64,000 bases of DNA from Symbiodinium natans (Eukaryota > Sar > Dinophyceae > Suessiales > Symbiodiniaceae), in assembly GCA_905221605.1 (NCBI GenBank), contig CAJNDS010002788.1:213761-277760 (forward strand), written 5' to 3'. The notes under the pieces were generated by a model. The model saw nothing but the letters and a program-made list of their open reading frames with translations, searched no databases and was not told the DNA's origin. This document shows positions 41,201 through 52,049 of this stretch, in pieces (the stretch's first letter is position 1; every line of letters begins with the position of its first letter). Made by a program: the position numbers and the translations under genes.

Positions 41201-43338
41201 TGCTTTTATAATGTAACCCCCCCCAAACAGTCGCGACCCTGAATAAAAAAAAACCCCAAACAGTCAGGCAGGAGAGGGGTCCGGAGCCCGGAGGCCTCCC
41301 TAAGCTACCCCCCGACCCTGGAAAGGTCGAGGCTTCATGCTTCAAGTATCCCTTCTTCTCGAGAAAGCTTATGCCTACTTCCTGAAAACCGAAGGACTGA
41401 GCCCCGGGCCCCGGGAGACTTGCATTTTTGCGGGCCCCCAAACAAAGGTATTAAAGTGTGTCCGGAGGCCTCCGTAAGGTACCCCCTTTCCGGATATGAT
41501 TCGCCTATGGAATCATCTAGTTTTAAGTAAGGAATTTATAAAGAAAAGGCGCCCTGGAAAAAGAAGATTGTCGGAGATCCTGGACAGGTCGAGGCTTCAG
41601 GCTTCAAGTATCTCTCCTTCTCGAGAAGCTTATGCCTTCCTGAAACCCCCAAAAAAACAGTCACGGCCCGAAAACTTTTCATTATAGCGGACCTCCAAAA
41701 CAAAGGGTCCAGATCCTGAATGGCCGAAAAACTTTTCATAATAGCGGCCCCCTAGAATATTGCGGGTGCAACATTAGCATGGCAGAGCATGGCGTAGCAT
41801 GGCGTGGCGAGGTGGAGAACAACGCAGGCGCCTGCGTTCTTGCCTTCTGCCGACATTGGAAGGGAGAGATACCTGCAGCCTGGCTTTAAGTACTGAGTGA
41901 CCCACTCAAGTACACAATTGAACACGGTTGTACACGCAGACCCCAAACCCTCTAGCAAGATCTAGCAAGCCAACGGCCAACAACCATCTCGATTGCTCGC
42001 ATGGCACTGCCATGGCACCGTCGAGGATGCTAGTAACACACCGAAACAAGGTTGCAATGCTTTCAGGAAGCCAGGGAGAGACTTGTTAAGGTATTGATGT
42101 TGGGCCCAGGTCATGGCCATCTTCAACTTCGGCAGCCAGTATCACCATGGCTACACCATCGGTGCCCCGTCGCAATTTTGCCAGTGTGCTCTTCAGCACA
42201 GGGAAGCACAGAGTGACCGTCGAATCCTGGAGCCCAGGTAGCCCCTACTGGGGAGGCCCGGGCCTTTGCATCGAGAGTTTGTGGAAGAGCATGTGAGTGT
42301 CTGGGAGAGGAGGCTTTGATAGGTTCTTGGGATTTCTTTGGACTCAGGGATACAACTTGTAAGGGTATTTGGGGGGCTGCTTCGGGCAGAACGCTTGGGT
42401 TTTGGACTCCGAGACTCTGGCCTCACTTCAGGATGACAACGTGCTCCCGCAAGGTTGGGCTTTTTGCGGCCCTAACCTTGCCAAAAAGACTTAAAGACTT
42501 AAAGGGTATAACCCTCATTCCCCCATTCCCTGCTACAAGAAACCAACAGTAAGAAAGAGACCGAGCCAGCGGTCTCATTGAGGAGATCTCTGTCCTCACG
42601 TGTAGACTGGAGTGGAGGGTTTCAAAAAACCACGGTGAAAGTGTCACTGTGGCAACTCCTAAACCTTGTAAACCCTAAATAAGCCAAACCCTAAACTTTT
42701 TCATTGTGATTCAAGGCGGAGGAGCACCCTGAAAGGAGGTTTGTTGGAACTCTAAACACCCTTTCGATGGCAAATCCGAGACCCCGAAGACGGAGTGGCC
42801 TCTCGAAGGAGAGAAGTGGGGAATGGCAAGCCTGAAGCGGCGATGCGTAAAATCCAAAGGGTGTGTTCCCGCTCCCTAGCCGAAAACAAGGAGAGCGCCC
42901 AAATCTTAAGCCCGGGAACCCAGAGGAACATGGCAAAGCTCAACTCAGACAGTCGCCTGAAGGCTGGCAGGTGCTCCTCAATTCCGACGACCGCCGCTAC
43001 GGCGGGCGAGGTGGCGGCCCGGGCAACTCGAGCATGCTCTGGACCCGCATGTAGGGGGGGGGGGGTTCCCCCTAAATGAGGGTCCCGGTTAGGGCACCTT
43101 TTTGTTGGGGCTTCCGTTCTCTCATGTTTTTTCGGGCTATGCAACGGGGGGGACCCTAGTTGGGAGAACTGCCTGTGTGGGAGGGCGAAGGGGGGGGGGT
43201 TGTGAGTGTGTGTGTGTGTGTGCATTAGAAAAATGTGAGGTGGATAAGCAGAAGAGCTTGCCATGCTTGCTTCAGCAGGACTGGCAAGGCAAGACCAGAT
43301 TGCTCTGACTCGCTCACCTTGGACCTGCCCTCCAACAG
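31282..43338 (+). CDS. glgB-like: 1,4-alpha-glucan branching enzyme, bacterial (GH13_9) type, about 30 exons
   Basis: Transfers alpha-1,4 glucan segments to O6 to create alpha-1,6 branches in starch or glycogen. Exons in order encode an N-terminal segment, a CBM48 ([20 protein letters not shown]), the (beta/alpha)8 barrel and the C-terminal all-beta domain. Catalytic sites: nucleophile Asp in [11 protein letters not shown], acid/base Glu in [11 protein letters not shown], third acid Asp in PLSHDEV. Conserved blocks [71 protein letters not shown] and [10 protein letters not shown] match GlgB, not the plant/animal GBE1 type (family knowledge). I resolve most exon joins in phase; two joins (after 38319 and between about 40180 and 40684), the ends of exons near 32470 and the last exon remain open. 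The start is ATG 31282, though an upstream exon is possible. A complete desaturase gene lies within the intron 35753-38004. Confidence 0.9.
32442..33166 (+). CDS. Branching enzyme exons 6-8: linker to the barrel
   Basis: Exon 6 begins at 32442 ([13 protein letters not shown]; its 3' edge is unclear because no AG|G donor follows). Exon 7 is 32723 to about 32788 ([18 protein letters not shown] then FEWG). Exon 8 is 33095-33166 ([20 protein letters not shown] then AIYE). The motif DPFAQEFE and the phrase PMAIYE followed by VHLPSWRR in the next exon are diagnostic for GlgB. Exon 8 ends at GAG|GCTGGG, a GC donor. Confidence 0.8.
33446..35752 (+). CDS. Branching enzyme exons 9-20: first half of the catalytic barrel
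   Basis: 33446-33491 ([15 protein letters not shown]), 33723-33763 ([13 protein letters not shown]), 33844-33935 ([20 protein letters not shown]), 34121-34190 ([19 protein letters not shown]), 34288-34342 ([18 protein letters not shown]), 34426-34469 ([14 protein letters not shown]), 34532-34554 (DPREGEQ, a 23 nt micro-exon), 34724-34763 ([13 protein letters not shown]), 34952-34994 ([14 protein letters not shown]), 35279-35321 ([13 protein letters not shown]), 35446-35570 ([19 protein letters not shown] onward) and 35698-35752 ([17 protein letters not shown]). Each join is phase-consistent. The active-site nucleophile region reads RCDAV, where bacterial enzymes usually have RVDAV. Confidence 0.88.
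35943..37647 (+). CDS. Cytochrome b5-fused fatty acid desaturase (front-end type), four exons
   Basis: Introduces a double bond into an acyl chain using electrons delivered by its own cytochrome b5 domain, at an internal membrane. Exons 35943-36311, 36410-37319, 37405-37454 and 37555-37647 (TAA). All three introns are GC-AG, 85-100 bp, and give 473 residues. An N-terminal hydrophobic segment ([16 protein letters not shown]) precedes the b5 domain, in which the usual HPGG heme motif is HPGS and the second heme His lies in QVQHIS. The three His boxes are HEAMH, HVLFHH and QIEHH; the Gln-for-His in box 3 is typical of front-end (delta-4/5/6/8) desaturases. The C-terminus reads [15 protein letters not shown]. 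The start at ATG 35943 is chosen for the hydrophobic leader, but a TGCAG|G just after it could be an acceptor. Positional specificity cannot be assigned. It lies wholly inside a branching-enzyme intron. Confidence 0.9.
38005..40760 (+). CDS. Branching enzyme exons after the nested gene: second half of the barrel
   Basis: 38005-38059 ([18 protein letters not shown]), 38299-38319 (DTLIYLE, a 21 nt micro-exon), 39631-39676 ([15 protein letters not shown]), 39915-39959 ([15 protein letters not shown]), 40127 to about 40180 ([17 protein letters not shown]) and 40684 to about 40742 ([19 protein letters not shown]). The first exon joins 35752 in frame (AG|G makes Arg). About 18 residues expected between DTLIYLE and YMQNERF, and about 12 before QEFAQ, were not located. 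They may sit on micro-exons I missed, or be lost. The third catalytic Asp is in SHDE. Confidence 0.82.
38456..38910 (+). repeat. (TCTCTGTGTG)n decamer then (TCTGTGTG)n octamer array
   Basis: About 210 bases of decamer units give way to GT-rich sequence and then to an octamer array, all within a branching-enzyme intron. The octamer is the reverse complement of the ACACAGAC array at 26172-26285. Confidence 0.95.
39543..39563 (+). repeat. Poly-C homopolymer in branching-enzyme intron
   Basis: A pure C run of about 21 bases, about 70 bp upstream of the exon carrying the SHDE motif. Confidence 0.9.
41060..43338 (+). CDS. Branching enzyme C-terminal exons (all-beta domain)
   Basis: 41060-41149 ([18 protein letters not shown] onward; weakest assignment), 42110 to about 42173 ([20 protein letters not shown], the conserved strand of the C-terminal domain), 42963 to about 43050 ([18 protein letters not shown], matching the N-S/T-D-x-x-x-Y-G-G motif) and 43289-43338 ([10 protein letters not shown], the last LP motif). 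The final stop was not fixed. One possibility is a short last exon ending with TAA at about 43372, which another frame would give. Confidence 0.72.
41270..41750 (+). repeat. Imperfect direct repeat within a branching-enzyme intron
   Basis: Two segments, about 41318-41395 and 41579-41650, share GGTCGAGGCTTCA, GCTTCAAGTATC, TTCTCGAGAA and GCTTATGCC in the same order. CCGGAGGCCTCC-x-TAAG also occurs twice (about 41286 and 41462), and CAAACAGTC-like pieces recur. Together this suggests a duplicated or mobile intronic unit of about 200-300 bp. Confidence 0.65.
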
Positions 43339-43399
43339 GCGAAGCAGATTCTGGCAGGGCAACCATACAAGTAAGGTCTCTACGAGACTACAAGTAATA

Positions 43400-45050
43400 G
43401 ATGCTGTAGTCGCCGCACGCTTCATTTTGCGATCTTGTGACGGGTGGGCTGCAACGGAGCTGTTTTTCAGCAAGCCGTTCCGTCACCATGCGTGTCGGGC
43501 ATGGCCATTCGAGGGTTGAGGGTTCCGGCAGCCTAAACTCACGAGAGCGTCTCAGAAGGTTTGATGAAGTGTTTGCAGAATGTCTTGCCTCCACGCCCGC
43601 CTCCCCCTCTTGTCCAGCCCTGTCGGCAGTTGCCTGGTGCTCCTGGCCCCTGAGAAGTTCCAGGATTGCAAGGCAGGACACTCGGGGGGCTCTTCCGGTC
43701 CATGAGCCCTTTATGCTTCCAGTAGCTCGAAGGAAAAAGCAGCTTAGAAGTTTCATGATTCCTTCTCCCACTCCCCCAAAGGGTATCAAAAAGCGAAAAG
43801 AACATGAGCCTCACAGCCGGGCTCCACCGTGTCGGGGAGTTGTGACCCTTCTCGAGGCCACGCGGCCTCCGGTTGGCATGAAGGGCACCGCGGATACACT
43901 CTGCGCAGACATCGAGCATCTTGTCACATCGTGGTCAAGTTGGCAAATTGTGGGCAAGCATCACGTGAAAAGGCCACGCGCCGTCAGCTCAGGTATTGCT
44001 TGGGCGACATCGGCTTCTAAGAGACCTCTTCAGGGCTTCGGGATGCGACGGCTCAAGAGCTGGCGTCTAGAATCTATAGGTTTGTACGTTTTTTTGACGG
44101 GTTGTGGCATCAGAGCGTTCGGCTCCTTGGCAACGTGAGACCCGGGCATTGTGCATACATTTCAATGTGCCTGCGACCCTGGGGGGAAGTACAGATGCGT
44201 AATCTGCAGAGCAGACAAAGAACGCTCTCCTCGCAGCATGTTTTGCGTCGCCTCGCGATCTCCTATCTTTGCATATGCGGTAGGGCCTGACTTCGGCTCG
44301 TAGTGACACAGTACCTCACAGAAACCTCACAGAAAACCTTGGAACAGTCTCCAAAAACAGATTGCGAGGCGCCTTTAAAGGTGGAAACCTTGAGAGCACA
44401 TCGGCAAGGTCGATTGCGTCGTCAGAGATTTGGGGACTTCTGCTGGGCAAGACACCTCAAAAGCAAGCTAATGGCTCACAGGGATTTGCAAGGGCATCCA
44501 AGTTCATGCCCTTGAAAGAAAGAAATGAAGCTCCCAAACTGCCGCTTCGGTAAAAGGCAAGTACTTTTTCCCATCGAGGCGGCCGTCTCCATTTTGGTGG
44601 GCACCTTCCGATGTCCGCAGTCCTTCCAAGGAAAGCGAGAGGATCGTCGCAGCCGCGAGCTCGATGCAAGAACGAGTCCGAGGAAGTTGCCCACCTTTGG
44701 TGGCAGATCAGCCAGATGAGTCAGCGGTCAGCGCGAGCTGACGTACAGTCTCCTGTTGCTGCGGGTGCAGCCAAGAAGCCTCAGGGAAGCACACACAGAC
44801 ACACGCACACGTTGCCTGCGCACTCTCACCATTTGTGATCATTTATTGGTCCCATTACTGTGGGCTCTCTTCTGAGGATTAAGGGCCCCAAGAGTGACCA
44901 CAGAAAGTCTAGGTAAAGGCCAGGCGAATCCACGGAGCACTGTCGCGGGAGTGTACGGAGGCATCAGGGGGCCATCAAACTCGGGAGCTTGCAAGAAAGC
45001 GGTAGACGTCTTCAGAGTCTTCAGGTCAAGTCTACACAAAACACAATAAG
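43400..45050. other. Spacer without clear genes
   Basis: Short open frames on both strands, none with a domain. A weak exon-like stretch near 44683-44790 (SEEVAHLWWQISQM) has no firm splice edges. Probably intergenic sequence between the branching enzyme and the next coiled-coil block. Confidence 0.35.
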
Positions 45051-45076
45051 TTGCTGATCGAGTTGGGGCTTCGGGC

Positions 45077-45889
45077 TGCATCCCCGGAAAGGAGCAAAGA
45101 GCGCCTGTCCTACCTTGGGAGGGGTCGCTTGCAAAAAGACATCCGAGAGGGCGCGCGCCACGCAGAGCTGCTCAAAATAGAGTCGGCTTCTGAGCTCAAG
45201 AGATATTGACATGAGCCCGACTTTGCAGATGATTACAGGGTTGCGGGGAGCCTTCGGCGGGTGTTGCGCAGGCCCTGGCCCAGCAAGAGGCTCTCGAGAA
45301 GGCCATGGCCCTCTGGCAGACCCAAGGTTGAAAGGTTGAAGAGCTTGTGGCCATTGTGGCCCAATGAAAGAGCGCTGTCAGGAGGTTGCTGCCAACGCGG
45401 GCTCCGTGAGGTTGCAGCAGGAGGCACCCGGGCCGACAGATCAAAGCACACGTGAAGAGCAATCAAGAAGCTCCTTTAAGATCTCTCCCATCGAGTCTTG
45501 CCGCGGGCCCTTGGAAGGAGCTGGCCGCAGCGTCCCGTCGCATCGCCGAGCTGCAGGGGCAGGCGCAGAGCTCCTTTGCTGAGTTTGCCTCTTTGCTGCC
45601 CCTCTTTTGGGGCTTTCTTGAGCGGACTCTTGGGATCCCCTTTGGCTGAAAAAGAAGGCCGCCTCCGCGGCGCGGCAGGAGCAGGAGTGGAAAGAGGTGC
45701 AACCCCATCCTCGGGGTCTCAATAAGGTACAAGTAGGCCTTTGGAGCCTGTGTTGTTTCGTATGTACCTTTTAAGGATGAGAGGGTCTTCTGAGGTGTGC
45801 GCTCGCTCTTTCTGGGGGTGATGGTGGGGGGGAGGGGGGACAAATGTACGGGGCCTTCTGGGGTCTGGGGTTTAAATTGAATTCTGTAT

Positions 45890-45928
<39 letters not shown>

Positions 45929-46855
45929 GCATACACGCACGCACGCGCGCACACACACACACACACTTTTTCTACAGTTTTATATACATACAATGCTATC
46001 CTCCCTCCAGGAGCAGCCTATCTTTTGATGTTGAAGACATGTCTTGAACCAATGGCTGTTCGAGGAGTGCTCGTGTAGTACAGATGTGAAGAATGCGACG
46101 GCCGAAGAACATATGCGACTTCCAGCTTATAGCAACAAGCCGTAAGCATAGTAGTACCCCATTCCGAGGTAAAAATGCAAATAGCTCAACTAGTCTGACT
46201 CACATAATTGGACGCAACTTAGTTTTAAAGTTAAACTGCTACTCAAGGGCCTTTTTCTCCTCTTGTAAGGACATGAGACGTTGATTTGAAAATGCCTAAT
46301 GGCTTGCAACTTAATAGCATGATTTCATCTTTTAAGCGAATTGAACTTTTAACCGGCAAGCCTCCAAGACATGTTTTGAGCTACAGGCGATATACCTGCA
46401 ACCAAAGGAAGGGCCGACATAGAAGCAGGCACATATACATTTTGTTATCAATCATTCTGCCCTCTAAGCCTGAGAGCCCTTAGTTCAGTAACATAAAAGG
46501 GGCGTTGCTGAGAGATCCGCACGGGGCCCCTGAGAAGCCCCCCCCCCCCCCCCCCAGAGGCTGCGAAGATGCTCAAAGACAGAACCCGGAAGTTCAAAGA
46601 CCAGGCGCGGATGTGGTTGTAATCCATTGTTTCATATATAAATATGTATATTTCCATGTATATATATACACGTATAGATAGACTGTCGTATGTATATGCA
46701 TACACATCTGTAAATACATATGTGTGTAATTTTCTGTATGTGAATTAGTATACTGGTCTCCATAACAATATAAAGATGTTTGCGTATACACACAGACAGA
46801 GATATATATATATGTATATGTATACAAGTTGTATACATGCCTGTGTGTATGTGAA

Positions 46856-46898
<43 letters not shown>

Positions 46899-49800
46899 GA
46901 ATGTGTATGTGTAGGTGTAGGTGTAGGTGTATGTATGTGTATGTGTATGTGTAAGTGTAGGTGTAGGTGTAGGTGTAGGTGTAGGTGTAGGTGTAGGTGT
47001 GTGTGTGTGTAGGTGTGTGTGTGTAGGTGTGTGTGTGTGTGTAGGTGTGTGTGTGTGTGTGTGTAGGTGTGTGTGTAGGTGTGTGTGTGTGTGTAGGTGT
47101 GTGTGTGTAGGTGTGTGTGTGTGTGTGTGTGAAGGTGTGTGTGTGTGTGTGTAGGTGTGTGTGTGTAGGTGTGTGTGTGTAGGTGTCTGTGTAGGTGTGT
47201 GTAGGTGTGTGTGTAGGTGTGTGTGTGTGTGTGTAGGTGTGTGTGTGTAGGTGTGTGTGTAGGTGTGTGTGTAGGTGTGTGTGTGTGTGTGTAGGTAGGT
47301 AGGTGTGTGTGTGTGTGAGCGGCACTGTGAGCGTGTAATACCGTGTTTATGGAAACAGATGCGTCGGAAGAGTCGGGGGGGGGGGGGGGCTTTCTTTGCA
47401 AGGAGGCAAAGAAGCTGGACCTCAGCAAGAAGGCCCAAGAGGCCTTCCGAAGCGCGTTGTCTTCAGTCTCTGAAAGTTATGGAGCACCAAGTTGAGAGGC
47501 CTAGGATGCCTTCTCAAGCTTCGCACGCTTTGAAGATGCCAGGCTGCCACCAAAGCAGTGGAAGTTCTCGAGGTGCCGTGTTTTTGTTTGAGGTTTATAG
47601 AACCAAATAAGAAGTAGCAAACATGGACGGCGAGAGGGGGGAGGGGGGGTGCCCGGCGAAGGCTGGTCAGGTCTGGGTCCCACATCAATCGGTCTCGTTC
47701 CAGCCCTGCAAAACTCGAATCGAAATCCCGAAATTCGGATGTCCAATCCATTCCGGGGTCCAGAAGCTCCTGTCAAGGCGAAGTTGGCAGCAAGCACCCA
47801 CCACGCAGAGTCCTTGGAAGACGAGGTGCGGGCATCCCATGGTAGAAGGAAGCAAGATCTTGCTGCCCTCCCTAAACAAGGATGACATTAAAAGAGATCG
47901 TCTTCGAGAAGCGTAGCTTTTCCCCCAGCATCTCTCGGAACGTGCTTAGCGAGCTCTCAGAAGAGTAGCTATAAACCACAGAGGTCTCCAGGTGTCAGGT
48001 TTAGTCAAGATTTCAGTCCACGTCAAAAACATTAGCGGCCCACATTCAGCCTTAATGAAAACTCTGTTCAGGTGCGCCGGCTCAACGACGCCTTGACAGG
48101 CTCCAACCTCAGAGAAGGAGCAGAAGCAATAGTTAATAGTTCGATATAGTTCGCAAAGGGGGCGGCGTGACCCGTCAGTTGTCTTCGGGCGGCTTTGATG
48201 GGACTTGGAAGCTCTCCCATCTCTCCCATCTCCCCCATTATCCCCCATCCGAGGCGCTGCGCGGGAACAGCAGGAGCAGCGGGCGATCCAGCAACAGGGC
48301 GAGGAGGCAATCGCCTTCTGTGGGTGAGATTGTGTGCAGACATTGGCTTTGCCTTTCCTGCCAATTTGTGTGTGTTTGTGCGTTTCTTCTTACTGGCCGT
48401 GCTTTGCTGAGGAACTCGCGGCAAGTTTGGGCGAGCTGAGGCGGCAGATGCAGCTCAAGAAGGCTTGTTAACAAAAGCCCCAAAAGCTCCAGAAAGCTTT
48501 GGCAAATCGGGGCCCCTTGCCAGCAGTGTCGGCCGACTCCGCCCCCGAAAACCCAGCGAACCCTTCCAACCAGTGGCTAGCCGGTAGCCCGGTAGCCCCT
48601 AACAGCCGCGGGCAGGACCAGGTGGCGATCGAGCGTGAGCGGGTTGCGCAGCTGGAGGCGCGCTCTTGTTTATAAGTAAATATATGTGTGTATATGCACG
48701 CTCTGCGTCCTTTCGGCACTTTTCCTTTGTCTAGGGCAGGTCTCGACGGAACTCTCTCTCTCTCTCTCTCTCTCTCCCAGAGACGAAGCTCAGGTGGCCA
48801 ATGCTGCTCTTCGAAATGACCTCGAACGCCTGAACACCGAGGGCGCCGCACGGCACCAGGAAGCGAAGCCGCGGGCGTGGGACATTTTTCTTTGGACACC
48901 GTCGGACGGCTCTCGTGAGGAAAGTTCCGTGGAATCTCAAGCAATCTTACCGTGAGCAGAGAGCAGAGTGAGACACCAGGACCAGGTCTCCCGCATCCAG
49001 CGCCTCAGCGAGGAGCTTGCCGAGGTTCCAGCATCCCGCAAGACAGCGCAAGACACCGCAAGACAATGCAAGACGTGAGTGCGCCCCCTCTCCATTCGTA
49101 AGTTCCTCTGAGTTCCTGCAGGTGACCCAACTCAGGGAACGAGTGGGGACGTTAGAGAGCCTGCAACGCGGCATGGGGGACTGCCTCCAGGAGCCTCAGC
49201 GGTCTTTGGAGGGTTCTTGGAAGCCTCATGGGCTGACAATGCATGACAATGTCATATCTGATTTGCAATGGTATGTGTACCGTATGTAGGGCGCTTTTAC
49301 TGTATACTATATATATACATACATGTATCAGTGTCGCGGCTGTTTCCAAATCGGCGACACCTTGTCTACGCACCGGCAATGGTGTTCTGCCACCCAAGCC
49401 TTTCCACGTTTCTCCTTTTCACTTTCCGCTGTCCTTTCCACTCTTCACTTGAACATGGGCGATCAACAAGCGGACAGTGCCACGGACATAGGATCAACAG
49501 AAAGTCAGAAGCGAAAAGGGCAAAACCATAGACAGTGATCTAACCTGATTTGAGCATCAACTCAAGCTACACGAAAGTACTGAAGCCTTCCCTACAGCCT
49601 AATCCCTAAACCCCCCTTCTGCTGTGCTCTTCTAAGAGACCCTTTTTGGGCAAGGACTCCCAGCGGCGCACGCGAGAAGCAGAGCTGAAGGCCGATCTCC
49701 AAGTCCAGCGTTGCGTGGACCTGCCATGGAGCTGCCATGCACACGAGACTTGATGCAAATCACTTTACCTGCTACCACTCGTGCGGTTCTTGTGATGGTT

Positions 49801-51400
49801 ATTGTTATTGTTATTGGTATTGTTATTGGTATTGTCATTGATATTCTTAGGTTTGTGATGTTGATGTTTATGATTCCTCTGATATGGTTTTTAAGTTACT
49901 TAAGTTGTGTTACAACTACGAGTTGCCCACTCGCATGCAGTGCTTCTTCAAGTGCTTCAGACTGCTTCCCTGCGAGGCAGAGGCTGCGCACCGTGAGCTG
50001 GCCGAGATGCAGGCGCGGGGCTTGGGGGATCCCGTGAAGCGGAGGAATACGTGCAAGAACACCCGTAGCAAGAGTACGGGCAGCCGTATCTCCCACTCAG
50101 ACAAGCCCATAAAAACTCCGAAGTCTCAGAAAGGCCTCAGAAAAAGGCTTCGGTTCTTGGGATGAAAATTTTGGTAGTCCATTCCTTTTGCGGAGCCAGG
50201 TAGAGCCAGGATTCCAAAAATGGTTCAGGCTTCAGAGGCTGAAGAGAAGTTGCCGAGATGGCAGGACATGAGGGTTTACGAGATTAGGGGTACCTTATTG
50301 GGGTCCTTATTATCAGGGAATCCGACGATTTGGGGGACTGTATCAGGGTCCCTTTTTTTCGTCACCCCCCATATGAATCAATGTTCGACAGGCTGCACAG
50401 ATCCGGTCGCGCCTCGGCGCCGTCCTCGGACCCTTGCTGCTTGCGATGTGCTTCCTTTGCAAGGGTTGGCTTCTCCATGATTTGCGTGATACTTATAACA
50501 CGACACAAGCAGCCCAACTCGACTCCGATTCAGTTCGCAGCAAGCCCCTCCATTCGTCCCCATGAACCGCCCATGATAACCTAGAGCTGCCATAGCGGAT
50601 GCCAACGGCATACACATCCGCCGCCCGACAAACCCGGTCAGGCTCTCGGCACTGAGAGATCTTGGATTCCTGGATCGTGCCATACTTGTCGAGCCCCAGC
50701 GCGGGGCGGCGGAGTCCGAAGCCAAGACAACCCTCGGAGGGGATGGTTGAACTGGTGACCGTTTTTAAGACCATGTATCTAATCCCTGATGATGCAGGGA
50801 CGGGTTTCGGACCCTTGACGGGGCAGTGTTGGGGCCAATCCTTTAATTCTGCCCTGGCATCACCTGGTTCGTCGAACCAAAGCGCTTCAATGTGCGGCTA
50901 ATTCACTACGTTCTGCAAGGTGGCATGCAAGGTTGGAAATTTCGAGCGGCGCCGTTCCTAATGACGCTGCGAGCAGAAATCGAACTGAGGCGAACTGCGA
51001 AGCGCCACAACACGAATCCCCGTAGACTTTGCTACTCGATGTCCCAACCTCTAATTCGGTGCACCCGTCGAGACAGGGGCCGCATGCCTTGATGTTGGGC
51101 CGCGTGGTCTGTGGTCGGTTCTCAACTTCTAGTTACTAGAAAGTACTAAAATCTAGTATTTTCTCTATCTGACGAAGAGGGACTGGGACTCAAATAGGTC
51201 AATCGTAGAGGAGTCGTGGGAAATAGCCACGGCTTGCGCAGAGCTTCAACATGTTGTTTAATCCTCCTTAGCTTCCAAGCACCTTGCTTGGTTCCGCAGC
51301 GCCGGAGTGACAAAGGCAGAGGGCCCACTCTCAACACAGCGCAAGAATACGCAAGAGATGAGCTCTGGTACGAGTCGGTCGAGTATGAGAATTGACCAGT
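45077..51400 (+). CDS. Second coiled-coil exon block
   Basis: Mini-exons in the same style as the 15-30 kb gene: about 45077-45200 (SPERSKERLSYLGR, RHAELLKIESASELK), 45272 (ALAQQEALEKAMALWQTQ), 45385-45420 (VAANAGSVRLQQ), 45517 (ELAAASRRIAELQ), 45658 (AASAARQEQEWKE), 46562 (AAKMLKDRTRKFKDQARM), 47405 (EAKKLDLSKKAQE), 48073 (VRRLNDALT), 48252 (AAREQQEQRAIQQQGEEAIA), 48412 (EELAASLGELRRQMQLKK), 48622 (VAIERERVAQLEA), 48793 (VANAALRNDLERLNTE), 48989 (VSRIQRLSEELAE), 49122 (VTQLRERVGTLE), 49651 (DSQRRTREAELKADLQ), 49976 (EAEAAHRELAEMQA), 50391 (AAQIRSRLGAV), 50703 (GAAESEAKTTL) and 50985 (AEIELRRTAKRHN). Whether this is a separate gene or continues the earlier one is unresolved. Confidence 0.55.
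45892..45966 (+). repeat. (CT)n / (TA)n / (CA)n compound microsatellite
   Basis: CT dinucleotides, then a short TATATA, GCACGC and CACACA run in one stretch. It lies in an intron of the second coiled-coil block. Confidence 0.9.
46836..47316 (+). repeat. (GT)n with GTGTAG/GTGTAT units, about 480 bp
   Basis: GTGTAT units grade into GTGTAG and then into mixed (GT)n-AG units of 8-16 bp, with the phase shifting repeatedly. The minus strand reads as Thr/His and the plus strand as Cys/Val low complexity. Non-coding. Confidence 0.95.
49797..49860 (+). repeat. GTTATT/GGTATT hexamer-like repeat
   Basis: A short run of GTTATTGTTATTG and GGTATT units. No coding function inferred. Confidence 0.8.
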
Positions 51401-52049
51401 ATTGAGATGCAGATGCCTTCCGTTTCCTGCTCAAGCTCACGAATCCACCGAAATAAGGCTGGGCCTGGCATCCAAGGCTAGGGAACAGGTCCACGCACCG
51501 AAGGGCTCAGAAGGAAGTCCTCTGAGTTTTAGGCAGCTTAGGTTAGGGACAGGAAGCAAGTTTCGCTTTTGACCACGCCCTCTCCGAGGCGTACTGTAGA
51601 CGAGGAGCTCGGAAGCAAACAATCCTCAATAGTTCTCAGAGGTTACCAGCAGCGCTGACCGCATGTCGCCGCGAGTTCTCCGTGCAAGCTGCAGAATTTT
51701 CCAGGCGCCAGGCCCTTGGCCTGCCAATGAGCTATGCAGCGTTCAGTACCTCATGCTTAGGAAATTCCCTCATAGCCGTCATGAGACTCTTGAGGTAACC
51801 GACTTAAGTTTTTGGGCCTGGTTTCATGATGTCATCATGCACGCCACATAAATCTCTGATGGCTCCTAGTTCCCCTGCCTCAAGGCTCCTCCGAATCAGT
51901 GGATTGGCTCAATGAGGAATACATGAGACCCATCGCTTGGTTCTGAACCCAGCTGACCCAGGGCAGCTCTCAATAAACCCCAAAAAACTTCCGACATCCC
52001 AGCAGGTTATTGTAGGGGATTTGTAGGGTACTTTGTAGGGTGAGGCAGC

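Noticed and set aside
46594-47438. Frames of about 230-270 codons on the minus strand through the GTGTAG array
   Set aside because: Thr/His low complexity in all frames, with no splice logic.
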